A stretch of DNA of 35,309 bases from Deltaproteobacteria bacterium UBA6601 (GTDB lineage: Bacteria; Myxococcota_A; UBA796; UBA9615), in assembly GCA_002433485.1 (NCBI GenBank), contig DJIF01000083.1, forward strand, positions 80,656-115,964, in the 5' to 3' direction. The position numbers and the translations under genes were made by a program. This document shows positions 8,582 to 15,907 of the stretch, piece by piece; within the stretch, counting starts at the first letter, position 1, and each line of letters begins with the position of its first letter. The notes under the pieces are model-generated. The model did no database searches. It was given only the letters and a program-made list of their open reading frames with translations, and was not told the DNA's origin.

Positions 8582-9991
8582 ATGTCGCTCTCCGCCGTAC
8601 TTGCTCGCATTGATGAGAATTTTGCCCACTTTGTTGAGAAGCTCGATTCGTTCTCAAGGATTCCGGGTATCTCCGCAGAGCCAGCGCCGTCGCCGGCCTT
8701 GGCGGATAGTGCTGCTCGGGTCTGCGAGATGATGCGAGAGGTGGGCCTGCTGGGCGTGCGAGTGATGGAGCTGGAGGGGGCTCACCCCTACGCCTACGGT
8801 GAGTGGCTTCAGCGTCCGGGGGCACCCACTTTGCTTCTCTATGCGCATCACGATGTACAGCCAACCGGACGTGATGAGCGCTGGTTGTCACCGCCCTTTG
8901 AGCCCGAGATTCGGGACGGCAGGATGTACGGGCGCGGGGTTGTGGACGACAAGGCAGGGGTCCTGTCTCATCTCGCGGCCATTGCCGCCTGGATGCAAGA
9001 GACTGGCGCACTCCCCTGCAATGTAAAGTTCATCGTCGAGGGAGAAGAGGAGACTGGCTCGGAACATCTTGAGGAGTTTCTCGCCGCGCATGCCGAGCTG
9101 TTGGCGGCTGACTGCATCCTGTTGACAGATACCGCTAATCTCGACACCGGCATTCCCTCCATCACGACCCGGCTTCGGGGGCTCGTTGGTGCCGACATCA
9201 AGGTGCGGGGGCTAAAGGGCCCGCTGCACTCGGGAATGTGGGGTGGCCCGGTGCCTGATCCGGTAATGGCGCTGGTGAAGATTCTGGCACGCCTGACTGA
9301 TGCCGAAGGCGAGGTCGCGATTCCCGGTTTTTGGGACGAAGTTCGGGAACCAAGTCCTGAGCAGCGCGAACAGCTCAACTCGTTGCCTTTTGATGCCGCC
9401 GACTTTAAGCGGGATGCAGGGATGCTGGAGGGGATGGAGTTTTCTGGTTCTCCTTCGGCGACCGTTTACGAGAAGCTGTGGTTTCGTCCGGTGTTGTCGA
9501 TCAATGGTTTGATTTCAGTGCCGGTGGATGGCGCGTCCAACCAGATCACCGATAGCGCTCAAGCTCGAGTCTCGATTCGGCTGGTTCCCGATCAGGACCC
9601 GGAGCGCTGCCGCGACTTGTTGGTCGAGGCTCTGCGTGCTGAGCCGCCCTTTGGAGTAGAGGTTGAAGTGGAGCCAGGGCCGGCCGCGATCTGGTGGTCC
9701 ACCGAGGCCCAGGGGCCTGCCTTTGAGGCTGCGGCAAGGGCCATGGAACTGGGCTTCGACAAGCCTTGTACCTTTATCGGCTGTGGCGGAACCATTCCAT
9801 TCGTCACCCCGTTCGCAAGGGTCTTGGGCGGGATCCCAGCGGTGCTGTTGGGCCTTGAGGATCCGGCTTGTGCTGCGCACGCCGAGAATGAGAGCCTCCA
9901 CCTTGGCGACTGGCGGAAGGGGATGAGGGCGACGGCGGCTCTCTATGAGGAACTGCGAGAGGTCCTTGGCGGCCCTTTGCAGGAGCTCTGA
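8582..9991 (+). CDS. M20-family metallopeptidase (dipeptidase/deacylase type)
   Basis: A 469-residue cytoplasmic zinc peptidase. Family motifs in order: LLLYAHHDVQPTG (metal His and catalytic Asp), GRGVVDDKAG (bridging Asp), EGEEETGSEHL (catalytic Glu-Glu), DTANLDTGIPSITTRLRGL (metal Asp), HSGMWGG in the lid domain, GGTIPFV and the C-terminal metal His in CAAHAENE. Spacing and length match the M20 dipeptidase group (ArgE/DapE/CPG2/CNDP-like). It cleaves dipeptides or N-acyl amino acids; which one cannot be told from these motifs. ATG 8582 is preferred to the adjacent TTG 8579. There is a 163-bp gap upstream, and it converges with the next gene, 13 bp between stops. No signal peptide. Confidence 0.95.
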   Translation: MSLSAVLARIDENFAHFVEKLDSFSRIPGISAEPAPSPALADSAARVCEMMREVGLLGVRVMELEGAHPYAYGEWLQRPGAPTLLLYAHHDVQPTGRDERWLSPPFEPEIRDGRMYGRGVVDDKAGVLSHLAAIAAWMQETGALPCNVKFIVEGEEETGSEHLEEFLAAHAELLAADCILLTDTANLDTGIPSITTRLRGLVGADIKVRGLKGPLHSGMWGGPVPDPVMALVKILARLTDAEGEVAIPGFWDEVREPSPEQREQLNSLPFDAADFKRDAGMLEGMEFSGSPSATVYEKLWFRPVLSINGLISVPVDGASNQITDSAQARVSIRLVPDQDPERCRDLLVEALRAEPPFGVEVEVEPGPAAIWWSTEAQGPAFEAAARAMELGFDKPCTFIGCGGTIPFVTPFARVLGGIPAVLLGLEDPACAAHAENESLHLGDWRKGMRATAALYEELREVLGGPLQEL

Positions 9992-10004
9992 TCTGCTCGC
10001 CGAC

Positions 10005-10586
10005 TCAGGCTTCGCGGCACAGCAAGAAGTAGTTGTTGGTCTCTTTGCCGCGCTTGATCGCCCTGCCAACGCTTACATGGGTGGAGATCCCTCGCAAGAC
10101 ATCGATCATGTTGCCGTAGACCAGGGCTGAAATGCCCCGGTCGTTGGGCTTTAGGCCGGGGGCATCGCCGATGACTCGCTCTGGTAAGGCGTAGTAGTCG
10201 ACTTGGAGTTCGCCAGCATCAGGGCCCTCGCGCAGGACAAAGTGCCCGGGGCCGATAAGGCCCATCAGGGCGCTGAAGTTGTAGCCCCATAAGACTTCTT
10301 GGTTGGTTTCCGGGCGGGCAAAGCGCTTCTCAAAGTGGCTGAACAGCGGCAGGCTATTCTTGCCGAGGTGACGCACAAAGCTTTCCTCTGCAGTGCTCGG
10401 GGGGACCAGATCCGCAAGACTCAGTGGTCGCCAGCCCGCGGCGCTCTGAAACAGGCGCCGTTGTTGCGAGCCAGGTACTGCTCGAACCTGAGCGACCCGC
10501 TCCTGGTTGGAAAGGGAGTCCAGATGCTGGGATACGGCATCGAGATCGATCTGCTGACCCTTCAATAGATCCGTCAGGCGGCTCAT
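10005..10586 (-). CDS. Conserved-looking protein of unknown function, second gene of a two-gene operon
   Basis: A 193-residue soluble protein I do not recognise. The N-terminal third is helical (MSRLTDLLKGQQIDLDAVSQHL). The centre has aromatic and Gly-rich strands (LWGYNFSALMGLIGPGHFVL, then LQVDYYALP), and the C-terminus has a basic run ISTHVSVGRAIKRGKETNNYF. No signal peptide or membrane helix. ATG 10586 has GGAGG 5 nt upstream; a TTG four codons earlier lies inside that ribosome site and is less likely. It starts 16 bp after its upstream neighbour (10603-11166), so the two are almost certainly one transcript. The Asn-Asn-Tyr-Phe end and the basic segment suggest a binding surface, but no function is assigned. 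Confidence 0.85.
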   Translation of the reverse strand: MSRLTDLLKGQQIDLDAVSQHLDSLSNQERVAQVRAVPGSQQRRLFQSAAGWRPLSLADLVPPSTAEESFVRHLGKNSLPLFSHFEKRFARPETNQEVLWGYNFSALMGLIGPGHFVLREGPDAGELQVDYYALPERVIGDAPGLKPNDRGISALVYGNMIDVLRGISTHVSVGRAIKRGKETNNYFLLCREA

Positions 10587-10602
10587 GGTGTCCTCCAAGG
10601 GC

Positions 10603-11166
10603 TCAATCCGGTGCCCCGTATTCTGTAATCAGTGCTTTGATCGCTGCGCTCACCTTGCGGTCGAAGGTGGTCCTGGCTTTGGTCTTCATCTTGAGCAACA
10701 GGACTTTGCGATGGGCCGGGTCCAGATCCGGTAAGTGTTGCGCAATATCGGCCACTACGTCGCGCAGCAGCCGGTCGTTCCGACAATCCAGAGCCTTCTC
10801 GAGCAAGGCAGGCTGGGCGGGAAGCGAGCCCCGCTGTTCCCGGTAGCCGGAGAGTGCCTGCTGTAGCGCCATGCGATCAGCGGCATCGAGGATTGCCTGC
10901 ACCAGTTCATCGCCGGCTTTATCAGCGAACAGTGCATTCAACTGACCCTTAAGGGCCTTTTCCGCCTGGGCCTTCTGGTAGCGGTTGCCAGGCCCTTTGT
11001 CCTTGGTCTGAGCTTTGCTCTGGTCGCCGTGTGCACTGCGGTCTTTGCGCCGGTCCAACTCCCGCCAGGACAGTTTCTCGCCGGGTGCTTTTGAGTCTCT
11101 AGTGCCATGTCGTTGTTGTTCCCGCATGGCGTCGAATTGTTCTTCGAAGTCTTTGTGGCGAGGCAT
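10603..11166 (-). CDS. Basic, charged protein of unknown function, first gene of a two-gene operon
   Basis: A 187-residue soluble protein. The first 75 residues are highly charged and probably disordered (HKDFEEQFDAMREQQRHG, then a Lys/Arg/Asp/Gln-rich stretch). The rest is predicted helical (LKGQLNALFADKAGDELVQA, ALLEKALDCRNDRLLRD), ending in a basic helix (LLLKMKTKARTTFDRKVSAA). GGAGG 5 nt before ATG 11166 fixes the start; upstream in-frame codons to 11241 lie in the AT-rich promoter region. The charged tail plus helical bundle recalls nucleic-acid-associated or chaperone-like proteins, but no family motif is recognised. It shares a divergent promoter region with the gene at 11317 and is followed after 16 bp by 10005-10586. 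Confidence 0.85.
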   Translation of the reverse strand: MPRHKDFEEQFDAMREQQRHGTRDSKAPGEKLSWRELDRRKDRSAHGDQSKAQTKDKGPGNRYQKAQAEKALKGQLNALFADKAGDELVQAILDAADRMALQQALSGYREQRGSLPAQPALLEKALDCRNDRLLRDVVADIAQHLPDLDPAHRKVLLLKMKTKARTTFDRKVSAAIKALITEYGAPD

Positions 11167-11225
11167 CGCTCCTCCAATTAGATGGGCAACTCTATGCCCT
11201 TTGCAGGGAGAAAAAGTCAGAAAAA

Positions 11226-11254
11226 ATAAAACAGACCACACAATTTCTTTGCAA
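11226..11254 (-). promoter_or_regulatory. Candidate promoter of the 11166-10005 operon
   Basis: On the minus strand TTGCAA (11254-11249) and TTTTAT (11231-11226) are 17 bp apart in an AT-rich island that contrasts with the GC-rich surroundings. TTGCAA is self-complementary and could serve as the -35 of the opposite promoter too. Read by eye only. Confidence 0.4.
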
Positions 11255-11276
11255 TTTTCACCGAGATCGATACCTT
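11249..11276 (+). promoter_or_regulatory. Candidate promoter of the 11317 gene
   Basis: TTGCAA (11249-11254) and TACCTT (11271-11276) are 16 bp apart, about 40 bp before ATG 11317. The -35 hexamer is the same palindromic TTGCAA used on the other strand, so the two promoters would be mutually exclusive if both are real. Confidence 0.35.
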
Positions 11277-11316
11277 AGCTTTCTCCCGAAAACCATCTTT
11301 TGTCCGGAGCACTACC

Positions 11317-11835
11317 ATGACCGACGGCCTCTCCATTGAGCAGAAAATCGATTACGCAGTGGCAGCTAGCGACGTCGGTGTTGAAGAACTCGATGTGTTC
11401 TGCGAGTCCCAGGGCCTGCCGCTCGGTGCCGTAACAGCCTGGTCCACCGCCTATGAACTGGGCGGCAAGTTAGGGGTTCAGTCCATGGTCCTCCAGTGGC
11501 AGCCGGCGCGGCGTCGTGCCCGGGTCTGGAGTGAGGACCTTAAGGCTCAACTTAGGGCCTTTCGACCGCGTCCTATGCGGGTTCGTGCGGATGGTAATCG
11601 CTTCACCGTTGAAGAAGTGAAGATGTTGACTGAGAAGTCCATCATCTATACGCCCTTCTTTGAACTGCGGGTTATCGAGGAACAAGGTCGTGAGTGCTGG
11701 TTCCTATATTGGCGCCGGGTCGACGGCAGCTGGTGGCCCTACGCGGGACGCGGCCATTTTGACAGCATCGACGAGGCGGTCGCAGAGGTCGTTGCAGACC
11801 CCTATCAGTGCTTCCGTCTGCATCCCCTCAACTAA
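11317..11835 (+). CDS. Protein of unknown function, divergent from the 10005-11166 operon
   Basis: A 172-residue soluble protein I do not recognise. The first 50 residues (IDYAVAASDVGVEELDVFCE, then GLPLGAVTAWSTAYELGG) resemble a helix-turn-helix of the kind found in transposase-type DNA-binding heads, where a glycine turn precedes a Trp-containing helix. A basic stretch follows (QPARRRARVWSEDLKAQLRA). The second half is aromatic-rich and strand-like (ECWFLYWRRVDGSWWPYAG) and ends in an acidic helix. CCGGAG lies 7 nt before ATG 11317. The protein could be a small DNA-binding regulator, but this rests only on the pattern. It is not part of a visible mobile element: no inverted repeats or transposase catalytic residues flank it. 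Confidence 0.82.
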   Translation: MTDGLSIEQKIDYAVAASDVGVEELDVFCESQGLPLGAVTAWSTAYELGGKLGVQSMVLQWQPARRRARVWSEDLKAQLRAFRPRPMRVRADGNRFTVEEVKMLTEKSIIYTPFFELRVIEEQGRECWFLYWRRVDGSWWPYAGRGHFDSIDEAVAEVVADPYQCFRLHPLN

Positions 11836-11882
11836 TCCCGTCCCGGTTTTAGAGGGCTCTCCTCGACTGGGCTGCGATGCGC

Positions 11883-12533
11883 TTATTCGAGTGTGTTGAA
11901 CTCTCGAATCACTCGCAGCACTCGGCCCTGAACCGCCATAGGGTCGTTGCGTCTTCGACCCCGCCGGCGATCCAGCCGAGGATGTGGCGGGAAGAGTACC
12001 TGGGTGCCGTCAAGCAAGGCGCCGACTCGCTTGATGTCAGCGGTCCCATCGAGGAACACGAGAATGGCTGGGTGATTTCCGGCGGGCCCAGGGCGAACCA
12101 CTAGTAGGTCCCGATCAAAGATCCCTTCGGTCTCCAGTCGATTGCCCCCGACTTGGAGCAGGTAGTCACCTGCTTTAGCCCCACCGCCGACGGCAATTCG
12201 GCGGTAGGGTGAACGATGACGAATCAGCGGTCGTCCTGGCTCGATGGTCCCCTTTATGGGTAGCAGGATCGGTGCACCGAGCTCCGCGAGCCCGAGCTGA
12301 TCGTCTTCGATCAAAAGGCTCAGCCCGTGAGTCTCTCCGCTGCGCTTCAGGTAGCCGCGCCTTTCCAGGGCGAGAAGGTGCTGTTGGACGGTCGATGCAG
12401 AACGCTCGAGGACTTCAGCGAGCTCGCGCACGCTAGGCATCCGCCCGTGTTCAACCGACCAGCGTCGGATTGCTCGCAGCAGGGCCAATTGCCGACCTGT
12501 GATCTGGAGCCCTTGAGGACCATTAGCGCTCAC
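11883..12533 (-). CDS. LexA-like repressor, predicted non-self-cleaving
   Basis: A 216-residue protein with LexA architecture. Residues 9-65 form the winged helix (RQLALLRAIRRW, then VRELAEVLERSASTVQQHLL and ALERRGYL). Residues 86-210 form the S24-like domain (GDYLLQVGG, GIFDRDLLVV, TADIKRV). Aligned by eye to E. coli LexA, catalytic Ser119 (GMSMKD) becomes Arg132 (GNRLET), the scissile Ala84-Gly85 becomes Pro99-Gly100 (TIEPGRP), and Lys156 is kept as Lys168 (IKR). It should therefore bind DNA and dimerise but not autocleave. Start GTG 12533 overlaps the upstream stop as GTGA, with GGAG 5 nt before it; a GTG at 12548 is the alternative. It is coupled to the lipoprotein hydrolase at 12530-13369, which suggests it regulates something other than, or beside, the SOS response. 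Confidence 0.92.
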   Translation of the reverse strand: MSANGPQGLQITGRQLALLRAIRRWSVEHGRMPSVRELAEVLERSASTVQQHLLALERRGYLKRSGETHGLSLLIEDDQLGLAELGAPILLPIKGTIEPGRPLIRHRSPYRRIAVGGGAKAGDYLLQVGGNRLETEGIFDRDLLVVRPGPAGNHPAILVFLDGTADIKRVGALLDGTQVLFPPHPRLDRRRGRRRNDPMAVQGRVLRVIREFNTLE

Positions 12534-13369
12534 AGCCGCTCCAGGCACCAGGCAAGGATGGCCTCCCGTGCCTCGTTGCTGCGCCAGATAATCTCGACGC
12601 CGTGTATCTCTCCGGGAACCGAGAAAGGGTCGTTGCCTGCTGCTGTCGATGCGCTCAGCAGGGGTACATCTGAGGCGCTGGGTTGGTCTTGCAGAGCATA
12701 GACCCAGCGAATGTCACGGAGCTGCAGCAGCGGGTGAACCCGATCGGTCGGGCCCTGCTCTGCCTCCGCACCGCCTGCTGCGCTGTCATCGTCGTCGCCA
12801 CTGGCGTCTGCGAGCAGTCCAGCACCTAGCGCGTTTACCTCGTCCAGTCTGGGGCTCACAGCTACAGCACAGTGCGCTGCCCCTGCGCCAACTGCCGCTG
12901 CGGCGAGGCTGGCGGCGCCGCTGAGGCCGATGATGGCGATCCGATCGGGGTCGATGAAGTCGCCGTCTGCGGCGCGGTGTTGGAGAAAGTCCAGCCAGCT
13001 GCGCAGGTCAACGGGGTAGCCCGCCGGGTCGAGCCGAAGCGCGTTAATGTCACCGACTTCACCGGAGGCACCGTGGCCTCGGAGGTCCGGCGCCAGGAGA
13101 GCAACCCCCTGATCTGCGAGTCCGTACCAGAGCTCGTCGAAGTCGTTGCGATTGCGCGGCTGGCCGGGCTGGTGCAGGAGCACGAAGGCAGCCATTCGCT
13201 CGGGTCCCCGTGCCGGTAGATAGGTGCCGGACAGGGTCATTCCGTCGGGCGCAGTATGGAACAGCAGGCTGCCCCACACCTTGGACTCAGAACAGCCTGT
13301 GAGCAAGATGCTCAGGATCAGGAGCATAGTGCCGGTGGAGGGATGATAGGGCGGGCGAGAGAGCTTCAT
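12530..13369 (-). CDS. Lipoprotein alpha/beta hydrolase with an internal DDDDSA insert
   Basis: A 279-residue exported protein. The signal peptide ends in a lipobox (LLTGC, Cys at about 26). The body is an alpha/beta hydrolase: oxyanion segment FVLLHQPGQPRNRNDFDELW, APDLRGHGAS, the nucleophile elbow RIAIIGLSGAAS, an Asp candidate in VYALQDQPS and a His in GEIHGVEI near the C-terminus. The elbow is G-L-S-G-A rather than the usual GxSxG, so activity is likely but not certain. At about residues 190-197, between the elbow strand and the Asp strand, is GDDDDSAAGG, the Asp-Ser linker seen in other exported proteins here. Substrates cannot be predicted; an esterase or dienelactone-hydrolase-like role is plausible. 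It overlaps the LexA-like gene by 4 bp and diverges from 13412 with 42 bp between start codons. Confidence 0.9.
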   Translation of the reverse strand: MKLSRPPYHPSTGTMLLILSILLTGCSESKVWGSLLFHTAPDGMTLSGTYLPARGPERMAAFVLLHQPGQPRNRNDFDELWYGLADQGVALLAPDLRGHGASGEVGDINALRLDPAGYPVDLRSWLDFLQHRAADGDFIDPDRIAIIGLSGAASLAAAAVGAGAAHCAVAVSPRLDEVNALGAGLLADASGDDDDSAAGGAEAEQGPTDRVHPLLQLRDIRWVYALQDQPSASDVPLLSASTAAGNDPFSVPGEIHGVEIIWRSNEAREAILAWCLERL

Positions 13370-13411
13370 GGCGACTTCCCGGCGATCTTAACGGCCTGCT
13401 AGCATCCCTGC

Positions 13412-14029
13412 ATGTCTACACTCGCACCGCGTCTTTGTTTTCTGTTCCCGCTGTTGAGCCTTCTGCTGTTGTCCGGCTGTGGGCCCGATGAGCGGGTCCT
13501 TGATGATGACGATGACTCGGCGGTCAGTGATGACGATGATTCGGCTGCAGCTGATGACGACGACAGCCCGTCCGATGACGACGATGCCGGTGGCGGCTGT
13601 GCTGCCTATGGTCCACCGTATACCTTTGAGCTGGAGCTCGTCAGTAGCGAGGGGGACAGCTCGACAGAGTCGGTCGCTTTTGATGGACTTTCCTGTACCG
13701 ACTACAACGGTGATGAGTGGTCCATCAGCTATAGCAACGTGGACGGCTGGCAGCTGCGAGTTGTTGCGGGACCGCTGGCTCAGGGGCAGACCCTCAGCGC
13801 TGAGGTGGCGAATGCGAAGATCGACATCACCTTGCAGAATAACTCGCAGCAGGCGGTCTACTCGGGGCGGCTCTCTATGGGGCACCTAAGCAGCCTTGAA
13901 GTGCAGCGCTATCAGGGGCCAGAGGGTCCTTGCGGCTGGTTGACTACAGAGCCTCTTCCAGCCCCTTCGGCCGGTGGTGGCAGCGTGGCCATCGGCCCGC
14001 AACCCTTGCCCTTCGATTGCCAAAATTAG
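13412..14029 (+). CDS. Asp-rich lipoprotein of unknown function
   Basis: A 205-residue lipoprotein: signal peptide with LLLLSGC, acylated Cys at residue 23. Residues 31-60 are an Asp-rich linker made of four units (DDDDDSAV, DDDDSAAA, DDDDSPS, DDDDAGGG). A compact domain follows with strand-like segments (YTFELELVSSEG, ESVAFDGLSCTDYNGDEW, GWQLRVVAGPL) and four cysteines, probably disulfide-bonded outside the cell. No enzyme motif is seen. The linker is the extreme case of a feature shared with the hydrolase next door and the genes at 28909 and 34789. Upstream, TAGCAT ends 6 bp before the ATG and no ribosome site is visible, so a leaderless transcript is possible. Confidence 0.88.
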   Translation: MSTLAPRLCFLFPLLSLLLLSGCGPDERVLDDDDDSAVSDDDDSAAADDDDSPSDDDDAGGGCAAYGPPYTFELELVSSEGDSSTESVAFDGLSCTDYNGDEWSISYSNVDGWQLRVVAGPLAQGQTLSAEVANAKIDITLQNNSQQAVYSGRLSMGHLSSLEVQRYQGPEGPCGWLTTEPLPAPSAGGGSVAIGPQPLPFDCQN

Positions 14030-14057
14030 CAGGGCTAAAGGCGGCGACGGGTCCCAG

Positions 14058-14891
14058 CTAGCTATTCGGTTCGCTCTTGCCCAGTCCTGCTGCTGCCCTC
14101 GCCGCTTCCTGCACCCCTCGCGCTAGCACTGAGCGAAGGCGGCCGTCCTCCAGGGACAGCAGGGCGGAGATGGTGCAGCCAGCAGGGGTCGTCACTTCGT
14201 CCTTGAGCGAAGCTGGATGCCTGCCGGTGTCGAGCACCATTTTTGCCGCGCCGAGGGCGGTCTGCGCTGCCATCTCTGTGGCGACCTTGCGCGGCAGCCC
14301 AGTCATTACTCCGCCTTCAGACAGCGCCTCGATGATGACGTAGAGAAATGCCGGTCCCGAACCAGACAGTCCGGTGACCGCGTCCATGTGCTCTTCATCC
14401 AGCCGGATTACCCGTCCCAGGGATTGAAAGATCTCGTCCGCCAGATCCAGGTCGCCTGGCTCCGCCGCGCTGCCCGGAGCGATGACGATCATGCCGGCGC
14501 CGACCAGGCAGGGAGTGTTGGGCATGGCCCGCACGATTCTGGGGCCAGGACCGGCCGCGGCTTCCAGCTCAGCGGTTGATAGTCCTGCGACAATGGAGAT
14601 GAGCAGAGGAGAACTCTCAAAGCAGCGCTCAGCAGATAGGCCGCTGAGCAATTCAAGGGCGTCGCCTGGCTTGGTGCATAGCAGGATGATGTCGGCACCA
14701 GAGAGGGCTGCGGCATTGTCGGTGGAGACCTCGAAGGGGACCAGCTCCCGTACCTGTGCCAGCTCCCGTTCGTGCTTCACGGTTCCCTGGAGCTGCTTTG
14801 GCTCAAGGATGCCCGCTCGAATCATTCCGCTGCCCAGCGCACGGCCCATGGTGCCGGTGCCGAGGATGGCGACCTTGTGTTGCTTCAGCAT
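14058..14891 (-). CDS. proC: Pyrroline-5-carboxylate reductase
   Basis: A 277-residue enzyme for the last step of proline synthesis: NAD(P)H-dependent reduction of 1-pyrroline-5-carboxylate in the cytoplasm. The Rossmann motif is VAILGTGTMGRALGSGM near the N-terminus, followed by ADIILLCTKPGDA, VRAMPNTPCLVGAG, and the C-terminal ProC signature region TGLSGSGPAFLYVIIEALSE with EVTTPAGCTISALLSLE. Length matches the family (about 270). It is convergent with the Asp-rich lipoprotein gene (28 bp between stops) and 56 bp downstream of the YihY gene on the same strand, so read-through from that operon is possible. No oddities. Confidence 0.97.
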   Translation of the reverse strand: MLKQHKVAILGTGTMGRALGSGMIRAGILEPKQLQGTVKHERELAQVRELVPFEVSTDNAAALSGADIILLCTKPGDALELLSGLSAERCFESSPLLISIVAGLSTAELEAAAGPGPRIVRAMPNTPCLVGAGMIVIAPGSAAEPGDLDLADEIFQSLGRVIRLDEEHMDAVTGLSGSGPAFLYVIIEALSEGGVMTGLPRKVATEMAAQTALGAAKMVLDTGRHPASLKDEVTTPAGCTISALLSLEDGRLRSVLARGVQEAARAAAGLGKSEPNS

Positions 14892-14947
14892 TTCAACCTC
14901 CAGCTGGCCGAAGGCAGGGCTCTGCGTCGCTGCCAGCGGCCAACACC

Positions 14948-15907
14948 CTACTCATCCGATCCCGATCTGGACAGCCCCTCCCCCTGTATCGGCTCACTGT
15001 TCTCGCGCTCGGTTGGCGGCAACCCTCGGTCGACCAGTGCGTTGACTGAGGCGCCGGTCATCAGCGCCAGTGAGCCGATGTACATCCAGGCCATGACCAC
15101 CGCGATGGAGCCCAGTGAGCCGAAGGTCAGGTTAAATTCGACGAAGCTGGCTGCAAAGGAGGTGAAGAACCAGGTCGCTACCAGCCAGCCGAGCACAGCG
15201 CTCACCGAGCCCGTTGACATAAAGCGCCACCTGGGTCGTTGGTCGGGCAAGAGATAGTAGAGCTGTTGGACCAGAAAGCTGGCCGTAACCAGCAGAATGG
15301 GCCATCGGACCGCCGAGATGAGCGCCCCAGAACTCAGCGGCAGCAGCCCATAGCTGACTACGAGGTCGACGATTTCGTCGCCCAGTGACAGCAACAGGAT
15401 GGTCAGTGGTACGCCGGCCAGCGCCCCGAGGGTCAACAGCATGGAGCGCAATCGGCGCAGCAACTCGGAACGGAGCAGAGGCACCCGATAGGCGCGATTC
15501 AGAGCTCTGGATAGGGATACCAAAGCTCGGCTGGCCGACCACAGGGCTACTGCTGCGGAAGCTGTGAGCAGGCCAGTCCTTGGCCTGGCGACAAGATCTT
15601 CAATGTGTGCTGTGACCAGGTCGTAGACTTCGGCAGGCAAGAGAGGCCTGCTGAACTCAAACAGCTTCTCAAGGGGACTCTCCAGTGGCATCCAGGGCAG
15701 CAGGGCCATCAGGCAGAGCAGGGCAGGGAATGTGCTGAACAGCAGGTAGAAAGTCATCCCTGCAGCCAGCTCGGTGGTGGAGTCCTCGCGCATGGTGCGG
15801 GGCAGATCTCGAAATGCCAGCAGGCGCAGCCGGATGCGCTCGCGCCAGGTCTTTGGCAGTACTCCCAGCGGGCGCGTTACCCAAGGTAGCTCGGGGGTCC
15901 ATCTCAT
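14948..15907 (-). CDS. YihY/BrkB-family inner-membrane protein (UPF0761)
   Basis: A 319-residue membrane protein with about six helices. It has the family pattern: an amphipathic start with ELAAGMTFYLLFSTFPALLCLMAL, the central VALWSASRALVSLSRALNRAY, and the last helices ending FGSLGSIAVVMAWMYIGSLA, then ALMTGASVNALVD. The biochemical role of the family is unsettled (once called RNase BN, later membrane or virulence factor). The ATG overlaps the stop of the upstream gene as ATGA (15904-15907), indicating translational coupling with the periplasmic repeat protein. The C-terminus is a short charged tail of about 30 residues. Confidence 0.95.
   Translation of the reverse strand: MRWTPELPWVTRPLGVLPKTWRERIRLRLLAFRDLPRTMREDSTTELAAGMTFYLLFSTFPALLCLMALLPWMPLESPLEKLFEFSRPLLPAEVYDLVTAHIEDLVARPRTGLLTASAAVALWSASRALVSLSRALNRAYRVPLLRSELLRRLRSMLLTLGALAGVPLTILLLSLGDEIVDLVVSYGLLPLSSGALISAVRWPILLVTASFLVQQLYYLLPDQRPRWRFMSTGSVSAVLGWLVATWFFTSFAASFVEFNLTFGSLGSIAVVMAWMYIGSLALMTGASVNALVDRGLPPTERENSEPIQGEGLSRSGSDE

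Noticed and set aside
11317..11835. Possible transposase
   Set aside because: Only the first 50 residues recall a transposase-type HTH; no DDE residues, terminal repeats or target duplication are seen.
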